From Gammaproteobacteria bacterium (GTDB taxonomy: Bacteria; Pseudomonadota; Gammaproteobacteria; Acidiferrobacterales; Sulfurifustaceae), in NCBI GenBank assembly GCA_004298065.1, contig SCRL01000033.1:1-46858 (forward strand): a DNA stretch of 46,858 nucleotides. Reading direction: 5' to 3'. Positions 8,538-19,919 of the stretch are shown one piece after another. The position numbers and the translations under genes are program-made. The notes under the pieces were generated by a model. The model was given only the letters and a program-made list of their open reading frames with translations. It was not told the origin of the DNA and made no database searches. How positions within the stretch are numbered: the first letter of the stretch is position 1; each line of letters opens with the position of its first letter.

Positions 8538-9529
8538 CTGTCAGCACACGCCGCGACCGCCTGTTCCATGTTCGCGGCGTCCCAGATGCCACGGATCATC
8601 GCAACCCCGCGCGCGCCTGCCTGGCGTGCCGCGGCAAGGTCTGCGGGCTGCATTCCGCCCAAGGCGTAGACTGGCAACCGTTCCCCACGACACAACTCTG
8701 TAAATCGTTCCCAACCGAGCGGTGCGGCCTGTGGATGACTGGCAGTGCGGGCGACGGGCCCCAGCACGGCAAGATCGGCGCCGATGGCCACGGCTTGCGC
8801 CAGTTCCCTGGCATCGTGGCAGGAAGCGCCGACGAAGAATCGCTGCGACAACGGTCGTTCTTTCAACGCCATAAGCCGGTGGCTGTTGAGATGAACCCCG
8901 TCGGCGCCGCAGCCCTCGACCAAAGACGGATCGGCGTTGAGCAGCAGGCGGGCATCGTGCCGGCGGCACAGGCCGGCAACTTCGATAGCGAGTGCCCGGA
9001 ATTCTGGCACCGGCATGCCCGGTTCGCGCAACTGGACGAGCCTTCCGCCAGCCTTGAGTGCTTGTTCGAGCCGCTGAAGAAATTCGTCGCGGCCAAGACG
9101 GGCCGCATCCGAAATCAAGTAAAGCAGCGGCAGCCACAACCGGCGCAGGATCGGCAAGTCAGCTTCGGGAAAATCGAGCTTGGGCAACTCGCGCACGCTT
9201 GCCCAGCGCGCCTCCTGGCCCTCGCGCCCGTGTGGGGTGCCATCCCAGGCGGTGATATGCCAGACATCGAGCAGCACCTCGCGGTCCGGATAGCGGTGAC
9301 GCACCTGCATCCAGGGCCGCGCCTTGCGCACCTCGATACCGAGTTCTTCGAGCAGCTCGCGTTTGAGCGCGGTTTCGACGGGCTCGTTATCGTCGAGCTT
9401 GCCGCCGGGAAATTCCCACTTACCGCCTTGGTGGGTGTTGGCGGCACGGCGAGTAATGAATACCTGATCGCGGTCGAGCAGCAAGCCGACCGCGACATGG
9501 ACGGGGGAGCTAGCTGCGGTACTCGGCAT
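8534..9529 (-). CDS. Nudix hydrolase (MutT-like) fused to ThiE/TenI-like domain
   Basis: Two-domain protein of 331 residues. The N-terminal Nudix domain has a complete Nudix box (GGKLDDNEPVETALKREL followed by LEELG) and resembles MutT, which removes 8-oxo-dGTP. The C-terminal half resembles thiamine-phosphate synthase/TenI (GGRLVQLRE, LLLNADPSL, GADGVHLNS, VLGPVARTASHP, VYALGGM). Such fusions occur in other gammaproteobacteria, and the role of the ThiE-like half is unknown. The ATG at 9529 lies 20 bases inside the end of argJ; no other start fits, and the frame upstream of it is antisense-like. It is probably co-transcribed with secA-argJ. Confidence 0.9.
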   Translation of the reverse strand: MPSTAASSPVHVAVGLLLDRDQVFITRRAANTHQGGKWEFPGGKLDDNEPVETALKRELLEELGIEVRKARPWMQVRHRYPDREVLLDVWHITAWDGTPHGREGQEARWASVRELPKLDFPEADLPILRRLWLPLLYLISDAARLGRDEFLQRLEQALKAGGRLVQLREPGMPVPEFRALAIEVAGLCRRHDARLLLNADPSLVEGCGADGVHLNSHRLMALKERPLSQRFFVGASCHDARELAQAVAIGADLAVLGPVARTASHPQAAPLGWERFTELCRGERLPVYALGGMQPADLAAARQAGARGVAMIRGIWDAANMEQAVAACADS

Positions 9530-10730
9530 TGATGCGCACGTAATCGTGCGACAGGTCGGAGGTCCAGACGGTGGCGCGCGCGGCGCCGGCACCGAGGTCC
9601 ACGCGCACACGAATCTCGGGCCGTTTCATGACCGCGAGTCCCTTCGCTTCGGTGTAGTCCGCCGCCAAACCACCGTGGCGCACGACGCAAACGTCGTCGA
9701 GATGGATGCTCACGCGGTCCACGTCGAGTCGCGGAATCGGCGTGCGTCCGATGGCCGCGAGGATGCGGCCCCAGTTCGGGTCGCTGGCAAAGAATGCGGT
9801 TTTGACGAGCGGTGAATGGGCAATGGTATAGGCAACCTCGAGACAATCCGACTCGCTGGCGCCGCCACCGACGTCGATGGTAATGAACTTCGTGGCGCCC
9901 TCGGCGTCACGAATGATTGCCTGGGCAAGCTCGGTGCAGACCTCGCCTACCGCCCGCGCCAACGTTTCATATGACTGGCCGCTGGCAGATTCGATCGACG
10001 CATGGCCGGCGCGGCCGGTCGCAAGCAACAGGCAGGCATCGTTGGTCGAGGTGTCACCGTCGACGGTGATGCGGTTGAACGAACTGTTCACCGCCGTTTC
10101 GAGACAGGCCTGCAATGCGGATTTCGAGATTGCTGCGTCAGTCGCGATGAAGGCGAGCATGGTCGCCATGTCCGGACGGATCATGCCCGCGCCCTTGGCG
10201 ATGCCGGTGACGGTCACGGTCTTGCCGTCAAGCTGAATCTGGCGCGAACTTCCCTTGGGCACGGTATCCGTGGTCATGATGCCGTGCGCCGCCTCGCTCC
10301 AGCCCGGTTCGCCGAGACCGGCGACACAGCCGGGCAAGCCAGCCACGATACGCTCGATTGGCAGGCGCTCGCCGATAACGCCGGTGGAAAACGGCAGAAC
10401 CTCTTGCGGGGCGCACTTGAGTTCGCGCGCGAGCGCCTCGCAGCAGGTGCGCGCATCGGCCTCGCCTGGCGCACCGGTGCCGGCATTGGCGAAACCGGTA
10501 TTGATAAGCAGCGCGCGCGGGGTGCTCTTTGAGAGGTGCTCACGCGCGACGACGACCGGCGCGGCGCAGAAACGATTCCTGGTGAATACCGCGGCTGTCC
10601 GGGTGCCGGACGCGCATTCGATCACGACCAGATCGCGCCGATCCAGCTTGCGGATGCCGGCACGCGCCGTCCCCAGGCGAATACCGGGAACAGGATAAAG
10701 CTCGGGAAGACCGCTCAGGCCGACGGCCAT
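9510..10730 (-). CDS. argJ: Bifunctional glutamate N-acetyltransferase / N-acetylglutamate synthase
   Basis: Arginine biosynthesis: transfers acetyl from N-acetylornithine to glutamate and can also use acetyl-CoA. 406 residues. The autocleavage region, which generates alpha and beta chains before a catalytic Thr, is seen as KGAGMIRPDMATMLAF (about 190-205). Other family blocks are VFTRNRFCAAPV, LLINTGFANAGTG and ASDPNWGRILAA, with the conserved C-terminal DYVRINAEYRS. The ATG is 3 bases after the secA stop, indicating one transcript. Confidence 0.97.
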   Translation of the reverse strand: MAVGLSGLPELYPVPGIRLGTARAGIRKLDRRDLVVIECASGTRTAAVFTRNRFCAAPVVVAREHLSKSTPRALLINTGFANAGTGAPGEADARTCCEALARELKCAPQEVLPFSTGVIGERLPIERIVAGLPGCVAGLGEPGWSEAAHGIMTTDTVPKGSSRQIQLDGKTVTVTGIAKGAGMIRPDMATMLAFIATDAAISKSALQACLETAVNSSFNRITVDGDTSTNDACLLLATGRAGHASIESASGQSYETLARAVGEVCTELAQAIIRDAEGATKFITIDVGGGASESDCLEVAYTIAHSPLVKTAFFASDPNWGRILAAIGRTPIPRLDVDRVSIHLDDVCVVRHGGLAADYTEAKGLAVMKRPEIRVRVDLGAGAARATVWTSDLSHDYVRINAEYRS

Positions 10731-10733
10731 GGA

Positions 10734-13436
10734 TCAGGCGAGCCTGCCGTGGCAGTGCTTGTACTTCTTGCCGCTGCCGCACGGACAGGGCTCGTTGCGC
10801 CCAACCTTGGGACCGGTGCGCACAGGCTTCTGCGCCACTGCGACCTCTTCGCCGCCTTCTTCCGGCGCGGCAGCGGATTCGCCGAGCGACGGGTGCAGAT
10901 ACTGCACGTCCTGCGGCACGTGTTGCGCCTGTTCGAGCGCCTCGACCGCGGCCGGTTGCTGCACCTGCAACCGTGCAAGCAGGCCGGTGACCTCGTGACG
11001 GATGCGCGTGAGCATGGTCGTGAACAATTCGAACGCTTCGCGCTTGTATTCTTCCTTCGGATTTTTCTGGGCATAGCCGCGCAGGTGGATGCCTTGGCGC
11101 AAGTAGTCCATGGCCGCCAGATGATCTTTCCACTGGGAGTCCAGCACCTGGAGCATGACCGCCTTTTCCAGATGGCGCATGGTTTCGGGGCTGATGGCCG
11201 CGGTCTTCTCGGCGTGCGTGCGATCGGCTGCCTCGAGAATGCGCGCGCGCAGGCTGTCTTCTTCCAGTCCGGATTCCTGCGCCAACCATTGGGCAGCCGG
11301 CAATTTCAGGCCGAACTCGCGTTCCAGATGTCCCTCGAGCCCCTTCAGGTCCCACTGCTCCTCGAGGCTTTCGCGCGGAATGAACTGGTCAATGACCTCG
11401 TTCATCACCTCGTGGCGGATGCTGGCGACGCTCTCGGAGATATCGTCCACGTCCATCAACCTGTTGCGCTGCTCGTAGATCACCTTGCGCTGATCGTTGG
11501 CGACGTCGTCGTATTCCAGCAACTGCTTGCGGATGTCGAAGTTGCGGCCCTCGACCTTGCGTTGGGCGTTCTCGATCGCCTTCGATACCCAGGGGTGTTC
11601 GATGGCCTCGCCCTCCTGCATGCCGAGCCGCTGCATGATGCCGGACAGCCGGTCCGAACCGAAAATGCGCAGCAGGCTGTCTTCGAGCGAAAGATAAAAA
11701 CGCGTCGAGCCGGGATCGCCCTGGCGGCCGGAGCGGCCACGCAGCTGGTTGTCGACGCGGCGCGACTCGTGACGCTCGGTGCCGATGACGTGCAGGCCGC
11801 CGGCGGTCACCACCTGCTCGTGACGCTGCTGCCAGGCGTCGCGCGCCTGCTGTCGTTTTGCGTCGTCGTCGCCGGTCTCCTTGAGTTCCATTTCGAGGTT
11901 TCCGCCCAGCACGATGTCGGTACCGCGACCGGCCATATTGGTGGCGATGGTCACGGCCTGGGGCCGGCCGGCTTGGGCCACGATCATCGCTTCCTTCTCG
12001 TGGTGCTTGGCGTTCAGCACCTGGTGCGGGATTTTGTCCTTCTCCAGCAGGCGCGCGAGATGCTCCGAGGACTCAATCGAGGTCGTGCCGACCAGCACCG
12101 GTTGGCCGCGTCCGTGGCAGTCCTTGATGTCGGCGATGATGGCGGCGTGCTTCTCGTGCGCCGTGCGATAGACCTGGTCCGCCAGGTCGGCGCGCACCAT
12201 CTGCCGGTGCGTCGGGATCACCACCACCTCGAGGCCGTAGATCTGCTGGAACTCGAAGGCCTCGGTGTCGGCGGTGCCGGTCATGCCCGACAGCTTCTTG
12301 TACAGGCGGAAATAATTCTGGAACGTGATGGTCGCGAGCGTCTGGTTCTCGTTCTGGATCGCCACTCCTTCCTTGGCCTCGATCGCCTGGTGCAGTCCCT
12401 CGGACCAGCGCCGGCCCTGCATCATGCGTCCGGTGAACTCGTCGATGATGATGACCTCGTCGTCGCGCACGATGTAATCCACCTCGCGCCGGAACAGTGC
12501 GTGCGCGCGCAACGCGGCGTTGAGGTGATGCAGCAACATGAGGTTCGAGACGTCGTACAGGCTGCTCCCGCCCGGGAGCAGCCCGGTCTCGGCCAGCAGC
12601 TTCTCGACCTTCTCGTGGCCGGCCTCGGTCAGGAACGCCTGGCGCGCCTTCTCGTCCACGCTGTAGTCGCCGGGGCCGTTCTCGACCTCCTGCTTCACCA
12701 GTCGGGGAATGACGCCGTTGATCTTCACGTAGAGATCGGTGCTCTCCTCCGCCGGACCGGAGATGATGAGCGGCGTGCGCGCCTCGTCGATCAGGATCGA
12801 GTCCACCTCGTCCACGACCGCGAAGTACAGCCCGCGCTGCGCGCGTTCCTCGGCGCGAAACGCCATGTTGTCGCGCAGGTAATCGAAACCGTACTCGTTG
12901 TTGGTACCGTAGGTGATGTCGGCGCGATAGGCCTCACGCTTCTCCTGCGAGTCCTGGTGCGACACCACCACGCCCACGCTCATCCCGAGGAAGTTGTAGA
13001 GCTTGCCCATCCACTCGGAATCGCGACGCGCGAGGTAATCGTTCACCGTGATCACGTGCACACCCTTGCCGGGCAGGGCATTGAGATAGGCCGCGAGCGT
13101 CGCCACCAGTGTCTTGCCTTCGCCGGTGCGCATCTCGGCGATCCTGCCCTGGTGCAGCACCATGCCGCCGATCAACTGCACGTCGAAGTGACGCATGCCA
13201 AGGACGCGCTTCGAGGCCTCGCGCACCACGGCGAAGGCCTCGTGCAGCAGGTCGTCGGTCGACTCGCCGCGCTCCAGGCGCGCGCGGAACTCCGCGGTCT
13301 TGGCGCGCAGTTCGTCGTCCGAGAGTCTGGCGATAGCGGGCTCGAGCGCGTTGATGCGCGCCACGTCCTGGCTCAGGCGCTTGATCAGCCGGGTGTTGCG
13401 GCTGCCGAAAATCTTGGTGAGGGTGGCGGTCAGCAT
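10734..13436 (-). CDS. secA: Preprotein translocase ATPase SecA
   Basis: Motor of Sec-dependent protein export, working with SecYEG. 900 residues, close to the E. coli protein. Visible: Walker A MRTGEGKT (102-109), Walker [21 protein letters not shown], the DEAD-type motor blocks, and [15 protein letters not shown]. The C-terminal zinc and SecB-binding motif [12 protein letters not shown] (884-895) is intact. It is downstream of lpxC and the M23 peptidase gene, a usual position after the dcw cluster, and upstream of argJ. Confidence 0.98.
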   Translation of the reverse strand: MLTATLTKIFGSRNTRLIKRLSQDVARINALEPAIARLSDDELRAKTAEFRARLERGESTDDLLHEAFAVVREASKRVLGMRHFDVQLIGGMVLHQGRIAEMRTGEGKTLVATLAAYLNALPGKGVHVITVNDYLARRDSEWMGKLYNFLGMSVGVVVSHQDSQEKREAYRADITYGTNNEYGFDYLRDNMAFRAEERAQRGLYFAVVDEVDSILIDEARTPLIISGPAEESTDLYVKINGVIPRLVKQEVENGPGDYSVDEKARQAFLTEAGHEKVEKLLAETGLLPGGSSLYDVSNLMLLHHLNAALRAHALFRREVDYIVRDDEVIIIDEFTGRMMQGRRWSEGLHQAIEAKEGVAIQNENQTLATITFQNYFRLYKKLSGMTGTADTEAFEFQQIYGLEVVVIPTHRQMVRADLADQVYRTAHEKHAAIIADIKDCHGRGQPVLVGTTSIESSEHLARLLEKDKIPHQVLNAKHHEKEAMIVAQAGRPQAVTIATNMAGRGTDIVLGGNLEMELKETGDDDAKRQQARDAWQQRHEQVVTAGGLHVIGTERHESRRVDNQLRGRSGRQGDPGSTRFYLSLEDSLLRIFGSDRLSGIMQRLGMQEGEAIEHPWVSKAIENAQRKVEGRNFDIRKQLLEYDDVANDQRKVIYEQRNRLMDVDDISESVASIRHEVMNEVIDQFIPRESLEEQWDLKGLEGHLEREFGLKLPAAQWLAQESGLEEDSLRARILEAADRTHAEKTAAISPETMRHLEKAVMLQVLDSQWKDHLAAMDYLRQGIHLRGYAQKNPKEEYKREAFELFTTMLTRIRHEVTGLLARLQVQQPAAVEALEQAQHVPQDVQYLHPSLGESAAAPEEGGEEVAVAQKPVRTGPKVGRNEPCPCGSGKKYKHCHGRLA

Positions 13437-13523
13437 GAAAACATCGCGCCCGGCGCGAGCCGGGAATTCAGGGAGCGCAGATTATGGAGGAAAAACCGCG
13501 GAACTTGAAGCTTGGACGGTCGC

Positions 13524-14465
13524 TTACGGCTTGGCGCTCGCCTGCTGCATCTGCAGGTAGCGCTGCGGGTTCACCGCGTTGCCGTCACGCAGCACCTCGA
13601 AGTGCAGATGCGGGCCGGTGGAACGGCCCGAGGTGCCGACTTGCGCGATTGCCTGACCCTTCTGCACGCGGTCGCCGACCTTGACCAGGGCGGTGCTCGT
13701 GTGCGCGTAGCGCGTGACAAGGGCGCTGTCGTGCGTGATCTCGACCATCAGGCCGTAGCCGGCCTTCTCGCCGCTGAACGTCACTAAGCCGTCGCCCGTG
13801 GCGAGAATCTGCGACCCGAAGCGGGTGGCAATGTCCATGCCCTCGTGCATCGACTGATGCCCGGTGAACGGATCGGCGCGCTTGCCGAAGCCCGAGGACA
13901 CCCAGCCCCCTTCCACCGGCCAGCCGGACGGCGTGACCGCCGCGCTGAGTTTCCGGTCGAGCATCAGGTTCTCGAGCGCCGCCAGGCGCTCCTGCTGGCG
14001 CTCGAGCTGGCCGGCGAGCCGCTCCAGCGAGGCAGTCAGCTCCGGCGACATCGTCACGGAACCGCGCTTCTCGGGACCGCCCATGGCGGGATCGGCGGAG
14101 AAATTGAACTCGCGCGGGTCGAGGCCGGCCATGCGCGTCAACCGGCTGCCGAGGGCGTTGAGCCGCAGCACTTGCGCCTGCATCTGGCCCATGCGTTGGG
14201 CCAGTGCGTTCAGGTGCGTCACCGCCTCGCGGCGCGCCTCGTTGATCGCGGCGCGCTGGGCCGCGAGCTCGCGCTTCTGCATGTTGATCTGGGCGAGCTC
14301 GTCGGTCTGCTCCGCGAACAGGTCCTGCAGCTTGTAGACTACGACACCGATCGTGGCCGGGAGGAACAGGAACAGCGTCAGAGCGAGCAGTATCGCCTGA
14401 CGCGAGGAAAGGGAAATGTTATTGCCTTTTCCGTGGCGGCTGCCTGGAACCAGAATAATGTTCAT
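13524..14465 (-). CDS. M23 family (LytM-domain) metallopeptidase, membrane anchored
   Basis: Predicted periplasmic peptidoglycan endopeptidase or amidase activator. 313 residues: one N-terminal membrane segment (about 22-45), a long Gln/Glu/Arg-rich coiled-coil region (about 50-170), then a LytM domain with the zinc ligands HEGMD and HLHFE. The core metal-binding residues appear present, so it may be catalytically active, unlike EnvC-type activators. GAGGAG precedes the ATG. This gene commonly sits between lpxC and secA; a dciA-like gene often found here is missing. Confidence 0.9.
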   Translation of the reverse strand: MNIILVPGSRHGKGNNISLSSRQAILLALTLFLFLPATIGVVVYKLQDLFAEQTDELAQINMQKRELAAQRAAINEARREAVTHLNALAQRMGQMQAQVLRLNALGSRLTRMAGLDPREFNFSADPAMGGPEKRGSVTMSPELTASLERLAGQLERQQERLAALENLMLDRKLSAAVTPSGWPVEGGWVSSGFGKRADPFTGHQSMHEGMDIATRFGSQILATGDGLVTFSGEKAGYGLMVEITHDSALVTRYAHTSTALVKVGDRVQKGQAIAQVGTSGRSTGPHLHFEVLRDGNAVNPQRYLQMQQASAKP

Positions 14466-14486
14466 GGCGACGACTCCTCGCGGCGA

Positions 14487-15398
14487 TCAGACCGCGGGCA
14501 CCGTACGGATGAAGGCGATCGGGGGCTCGTCGTTCTCTCTGTAGCTGATGAGCTCCCAGGCATCCTGCTCCGCGACTAACAGCCGCAGCAGACGATTGTT
14601 GAGCTTGTGGCCGGACTTGTGGGCGCTGAAAGCGCCGACCAGCGGATGTCCCAGCAGATACAGATCGCCGATGGCGTCCAGCACCTTGTGCTTCACGAAC
14701 TCGTCCTCGTAGCGCAGGCCGTCGTCGTTGAGGATGCGGTAGTCGTCGAGCACGATGGCGTTGTCGAGCCCGCCGCCGCGCGCGAGCCCCGCGCCGCGCA
14801 GCGCCTCGAGGTCACCCATGAAACCGAAGGTGCGCGCACGGCTGACTTCCTTCACGAACGAGGTCGTGGAGAAGTCCATGCTGGCGCACTGGGTCGAGTT
14901 CTTGAACGTGGGATGGTTGAAATCGATGGTGAAGGAAACCTTGAAACCCTCGAACGGCTCGAAGCTGGCCCATTTGTCGCCGTCCTCGACGCGGATCTCC
15001 TTCTTGATCCGGATGAAACGCTTGGGGGCCGCTTGCTCGGCGATACCGGCCGACTGCACCAGGAACACGAACGGACCGGCGCTGCCGTCCATGATCGGCA
15101 CCTCGGACGCCGTGACGTCGACGTAGGCGTTATCGATCCCCAGCCCGGCGAACGCCGACATCAGGTGCTCGACCGTGGACACGCGCACGCCATGGCTCAT
15201 GAGCGTGGTGGACAGGCGCGTATCCGACACGTTCTCCGGACAGGCACGGATCTCGACCGGCTCGGCGAGATCGATGCGGCGGAAAACGATGCCCGTGTCG
15301 ACCGGTGCGGGGCGAAGCGTCAGATAGACCTTCTCGCCCGTGTGCAAACCAACGCCGGTGGCACGGATGACGTTTTTGAGGGTACGTTGTTTGACCAT
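14487..15398 (-). CDS. lpxC: UDP-3-O-acyl-N-acetylglucosamine deacetylase
   Basis: Zinc enzyme for the committed step of lipid A synthesis. 303 residues. The N-terminus [20 protein letters not shown] is typical. Zinc ligands fall in [15 protein letters not shown] and [14 protein letters not shown] (His and Asp), and the catalytic His in [11 protein letters not shown]. It has its own promoter in the 242-base gap after ftsZ. No strong ribosome site is visible at the ATG. Confidence 0.97.
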   Translation of the reverse strand: MVKQRTLKNVIRATGVGLHTGEKVYLTLRPAPVDTGIVFRRIDLAEPVEIRACPENVSDTRLSTTLMSHGVRVSTVEHLMSAFAGLGIDNAYVDVTASEVPIMDGSAGPFVFLVQSAGIAEQAAPKRFIRIKKEIRVEDGDKWASFEPFEGFKVSFTIDFNHPTFKNSTQCASMDFSTTSFVKEVSRARTFGFMGDLEALRGAGLARGGGLDNAIVLDDYRILNDDGLRYEDEFVKHKVLDAIGDLYLLGHPLVGAFSAHKSGHKLNNRLLRLLVAEQDAWELISYRENDEPPIAFIRTVPAV

Positions 15399-15548
15399 TT
15401 ATTGTTGGCTGTGTGTTTCTTGTGCCGCTTCTCGCACTTTGACTATCCTCCACTCGGATTACGCCGGCATCGGACCGACGAAATCCGCCCGCCGCCCTGA
15501 TGGTTCGCAGGGAACGGCTCTCCTTGAATAAGGCACTTATATGCCCGT

Positions 15549-15577
15549 ATTTAAGGATAAAACCGCTGCACTGTCCA
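15549..15577 (-). promoter_or_regulatory. Sigma70-type promoter for lpxC
   Basis: On the minus strand -35 TGGACA (15572-15577), a 17-base spacer and -10 TTAAAT (15549-15554), about 150 bases upstream of lpxC. The rest of the 15399-15640 gap shows only a short CCCCG-TCTAT-CGGGG hairpin just after ftsZ, without a T-run. Confidence 0.6.
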
Positions 15578-15640
15578 GCCATTTGCGCTGAATTTCCTCT
15601 CAATTAACGCTCGGCCCCGATAGACGGGGTGAAAATCGCC

Positions 15641-16786
<1,146 letters not shown>

Positions 16787-16842
16787 GTCGTTGTCTCCTG
16801 TGTCTGTTTAAGGTTTAACCGTTTTGTTCTTCGCAGCCCAAC

Positions 16843-18084
16843 TCAAAAATTTCCCTGGAACCAGGTCTTCATCCGCCCGAACAACCCCTTCACGCCGCTC
16901 CCCGTACGCGGGTGTGCAGCGTACTGACTGCCGCCGCGATGCTTCGCCCCGTACAACACCAGCCCCACGCCGGTGGCGAAGATCGGGTTCTGCACCACGC
17001 CCTTGAGGCCGCCAACGTATTGCGGCACGCCGAGGCGCACCGGCATGTGGAACACTTCCTCCGCGAGATCGACCATGCCTTCCATCTTGGCGCTGCCGCC
17101 GGTGAGCACGATGCCGCTGCCGAGCACGTCCTCGAAACCGGAGCGCCGCAACTCCGCCTGGATCAGGCCGTAGAGCTCTTCGATACGCGGCTCGATCACC
17201 TCGGCCAGCGTCTGACGCGAGAGCTTGCGCGGTGGCCGGTCGCCCACGCTCGGCACCTCGATGGTGTCCTCGCGGTGCGCCAGCTGCGTGAGCGCGCAGC
17301 CGTATTTCTTCTTGATGTCCTCGGCATTCTGCGTCGGCGTGCGCAGCGCCACGGCGATGTCGTTCGTGACCTGGTCGCCGGCGATGGGAATGACCGCGGT
17401 GTGGCGGATGGCGCCCTCGGTGAATACCGAGATGTCGGTGGTGCCGCCGCCGATGTCGACGATGCACACACCGAGCTCCTTCTCGTCGTCGTTCAGCACC
17501 GACATGCTCGATGCGAGCTGCTCGAGGATGATGTCGTCCACCTCGAGCCCGCAGCGGCGCACGCACTTGATGATGTTCTGGGCCGCGCTCACGGCGCCGG
17601 TGACGATGTGCACCTTGGCCTCCAGGCGCACGCCGCTCATGCCGATCGGCTCGCGGATACCCTCCTGCTTGTCGATGATGAATTCCTGGGGAAGGATGTG
17701 CAGCACCTTCTGGTCCGCGGGAATCGCGAGCGCCCGCGCGGCCTCGATCACGCGCTCGATGTCGCCCGACCCCACCTCCTTGTCCTTGATCGCCACGATG
17801 CCGTGCGAGTTGAAGCTCGAGATGTGGCTGCCGGCGATGCCGGCGAACACGGAGTGGATCTGGCAGCCGGCCATAAGCTCGGCCTCCTCGACCGCGCGCT
17901 GGATCGACTGCACCGTGGACTCGATGTTCACCACCACGCCCTTCTTCATGCCGCGCGACGGATGGTGCCCGACGCCGACGATCTCGACCTCGCCCGTGGG
18001 GCTGACCTCGCCCACGATCGCGAGCACCTTGGAAGTGCCGATGTCGAGGCCCACGATCAGTTTTTCGTCGTCACGTTTCGCCAT
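16843..18084 (-). CDS. ftsA: Cell division protein FtsA
   Basis: Actin-like protein that tethers FtsZ to the membrane and recruits late divisome proteins. 413 residues from the ATG at 18084, which has GAGGAGGG at ideal spacing; the frame continues upstream only as shadow of ftsQ. Motifs: LIVGLDIGTSKVLAIVGE (phosphate 1), VDIGGGTTDISVF (phosphate 2), ILTGGSAKMEGM (adenosine). The C-terminal amphipathic helix GLFGRMKTWFQGNF is the membrane-targeting sequence. The start lies 2 bases after the ftsQ stop. Confidence 0.97.
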   Translation of the reverse strand: MAKRDDEKLIVGLDIGTSKVLAIVGEVSPTGEVEIVGVGHHPSRGMKKGVVVNIESTVQSIQRAVEEAELMAGCQIHSVFAGIAGSHISSFNSHGIVAIKDKEVGSGDIERVIEAARALAIPADQKVLHILPQEFIIDKQEGIREPIGMSGVRLEAKVHIVTGAVSAAQNIIKCVRRCGLEVDDIILEQLASSMSVLNDDEKELGVCIVDIGGGTTDISVFTEGAIRHTAVIPIAGDQVTNDIAVALRTPTQNAEDIKKKYGCALTQLAHREDTIEVPSVGDRPPRKLSRQTLAEVIEPRIEELYGLIQAELRRSGFEDVLGSGIVLTGGSAKMEGMVDLAEEVFHMPVRLGVPQYVGGLKGVVQNPIFATGVGLVLYGAKHRGGSQYAAHPRTGSGVKGLFGRMKTWFQGNF

Positions 18085-18086
18085 GC

Positions 18087-18893
18087 CTAACCCTCCTCTT
18101 GCGCCGCGCCCTTGTGCGCGGCGGACTTCATGCGTTCTGTTGTTCCGGTGCGCCCGGCGGCAGCGCCACGCTGCCACTCCACTGCAAAGCCGTTGGTGTA
18201 ACGCAGATCCACGACGCGCGCGCCGGCGCCCAGGCGACCGAATCCCTGCCCGACCACGCGCACGAAGCGCTCGAGCTTGCGGTCCGGCTGCACGCGATCC
18301 AGCACCAGCCGCGGACCGTTGAGAAGCTCGACCTGCCACGTGCGTCGCGGCGTGAGCGTGAGCGCGCGAATCTGCAACCCCGCTTCCGCCAGCACGCGGT
18401 CGAATTCCTGGTAGCGCTCGTAGACGATCGCCTGCGTGCCTTCCGGTCCCTCGAGTCGCGGCGCGTCGGCGGGCAGGTCGTCCGCGGTCACACGCACCAC
18501 CTGCATCGCGTGATTGACCCAGGCCGCTTCATTCCAGCGCGCCACCGGCTGCTGCTCGGCGACGCGAATCAGGAGATCGCGCGGCCAGCGGCGGCGCACC
18601 TCGGCCTGGTACACCCAGGGCAGCGATTCGGCGCGCGCTTTGACGGCATCGAGATCGAGCTGCAGGAAATTGCCTTGCAGCGCCGGCTCGACCGCAGCCG
18701 CGAGCTGCTCTTGCGTGATGTGCTTGAACTCGCCCTCGAAACGCACCGCGCGCAGCGGCACAAGGTCCGGATGCGATAACCACTCGGAGGCCAGCATCAC
18801 ACCGATGAGCGCCGTGAGTGCGATGAACACGCCGACCGCGGCCCGAAACAGGCTCGCGCTGTCCACGCCGTGCGTTGCATCAGCGCGCGCCAT
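18087..18893 (-). CDS. ftsQ: Cell division protein FtsQ
   Basis: Bitopic divisome protein that binds FtsL/FtsB. 268 residues: short cytoplasmic N-terminus, one membrane segment (about 15-37), a POTRA domain beginning around [15 protein letters not shown] (about 46-60) and a beta domain. A 14-base overlap with the end of ddlB indicates coupling. The last 30 residues are a charged, low-complexity tail. Confidence 0.93.
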   Translation of the reverse strand: MARADATHGVDSASLFRAAVGVFIALTALIGVMLASEWLSHPDLVPLRAVRFEGEFKHITQEQLAAAVEPALQGNFLQLDLDAVKARAESLPWVYQAEVRRRWPRDLLIRVAEQQPVARWNEAAWVNHAMQVVRVTADDLPADAPRLEGPEGTQAIVYERYQEFDRVLAEAGLQIRALTLTPRRTWQVELLNGPRLVLDRVQPDRKLERFVRVVGQGFGRLGAGARVVDLRYTNGFAVEWQRGAAAGRTGTTERMKSAAHKGAAQEEG

Positions 18894-19815
18894 GCGTTCC
18901 CTCCCGCGTGCGGCTGGTTTCGAGAATGCGCACCACCAGTTCGTCGAAGCCGATGCCGGCGGCCGCGGCCGCCTTCGGCACCAGGCTGTGATCGGTCATG
19001 CCGGGCACGGTGTTGACCTCAAGCGCGTAGGCCACGCCGATTCCATCCACCATGAAGTCCACGCGTCCCCAACCGGCGCAACCGAGCGCGTCGAATGCGC
19101 GCAGCGCGAGCGCCTGGATTTTCTTCTCGGTCGCGGCATCCAGCCCGCTCGGACAGTGGTACTTCGTGTCGTCGCGTAAATATTTGGCTTCGTAGTCGTA
19201 AAACTCGGTCGTGGGCTCGATACGGATGAGCGGCAGCGGCTGTCCGTCGAGCACCGCGCAGGTGATCTCGGCGCCGGTGATGCCGCGCTCCGCGAGCACG
19301 CAGTCGTCGAATTTGGCCGCCTGCATCCAGGCGTTCTTCAGGTCCGCCGCCGACTTCACCTTGGTCACACCGAGGCTCGACCCCTCGCGCGAGGGCTTCA
19401 CGAACAGCGGCAGGCCGAGCCCGGCGGCAACGGCGACGAAGTCGGTGTCCGTCGTCAGCACTTCGTACGGCGGCGTCGGAATGCCAGCGGCACTCCAGAT
19501 GTACTTCGTGCGCAGCTTGTCCATCCCGAGCGCGCTGCCCAGGACGTCGCTGCCGGTGTAGGGCAGGCCGATGGTTTCAAGGGCGCCCTGGATCACGCCG
19601 TCCTCGCCCCAGCGTCCGTGCAACGCGATGAAGGCGCGCGCAAACCGGCCGTCTTGCAGCACGCGCAGGACGTTGCGGTCGGCGTCGATGCCGTGCGCAT
19701 CCACGCCCTTGCGCTTCAGCGCCGCGAGCACGGCATTTCCGCTCTTGAGCGACACCTCGCGCTCGCCCGAGGGCCCGCCCATCAGCACCGCGACCTTGCC
19801 GAAATTCTTGTTCAT
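18880..19815 (-). CDS. ddlB: D-alanine--D-alanine ligase
   Basis: ATP-grasp enzyme that makes the D-Ala-D-Ala dipeptide for peptidoglycan. 311 residues from the ATG at 19815, chosen for GGAGG 7 bases upstream and the family N-terminus ([17 protein letters not shown]). Active-site blocks [16 protein letters not shown] and [13 protein letters not shown] are present. The 100-base gap before it contains a copy of repeat A. Confidence 0.96.
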   Translation of the reverse strand: MNKNFGKVAVLMGGPSGEREVSLKSGNAVLAALKRKGVDAHGIDADRNVLRVLQDGRFARAFIALHGRWGEDGVIQGALETIGLPYTGSDVLGSALGMDKLRTKYIWSAAGIPTPPYEVLTTDTDFVAVAAGLGLPLFVKPSREGSSLGVTKVKSAADLKNAWMQAAKFDDCVLAERGITGAEITCAVLDGQPLPLIRIEPTTEFYDYEAKYLRDDTKYHCPSGLDAATEKKIQALALRAFDALGCAGWGRVDFMVDGIGVAYALEVNTVPGMTDHSLVPKAAAAAGIGFDELVVRILETSRTREGTHGAR

Positions 19816-19853
19816 GCCGCCGCCTCCGTAGTGTCGGGGCATACCTGTACGTA

Positions 19854-19919
19854 ATACCGTCGGCGGCTGGCGGCATTCGCCGGTCGCATCCCCAGAGGGG
19901 CCCCTGCTCCGCGGCTCAT
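19854..19919 (-). repeat. Repeat A, copy 1 (murB-ddlB junction)
   Basis: About 66 bp, nearly identical to 24517-24587. On the minus strand it starts with ATGAGCCGCGGAGCAGGGGC and includes a CCCC-TCT-GGGG hairpin and GATGCGACCGGCGAA. The TGA in its first bases is the murB stop codon. Confidence 0.8.

Noticed and set aside
10536-13508. Plus-strand open frame of 990 codons
   Set aside because: It mirrors secA and part of argJ; no domain, no ribosome site, typical antisense shadow.
15601-15640. Intrinsic terminator after ftsZ
   Set aside because: A 5-bp stem is present but without a T-run, so it does not meet the usual criteria.
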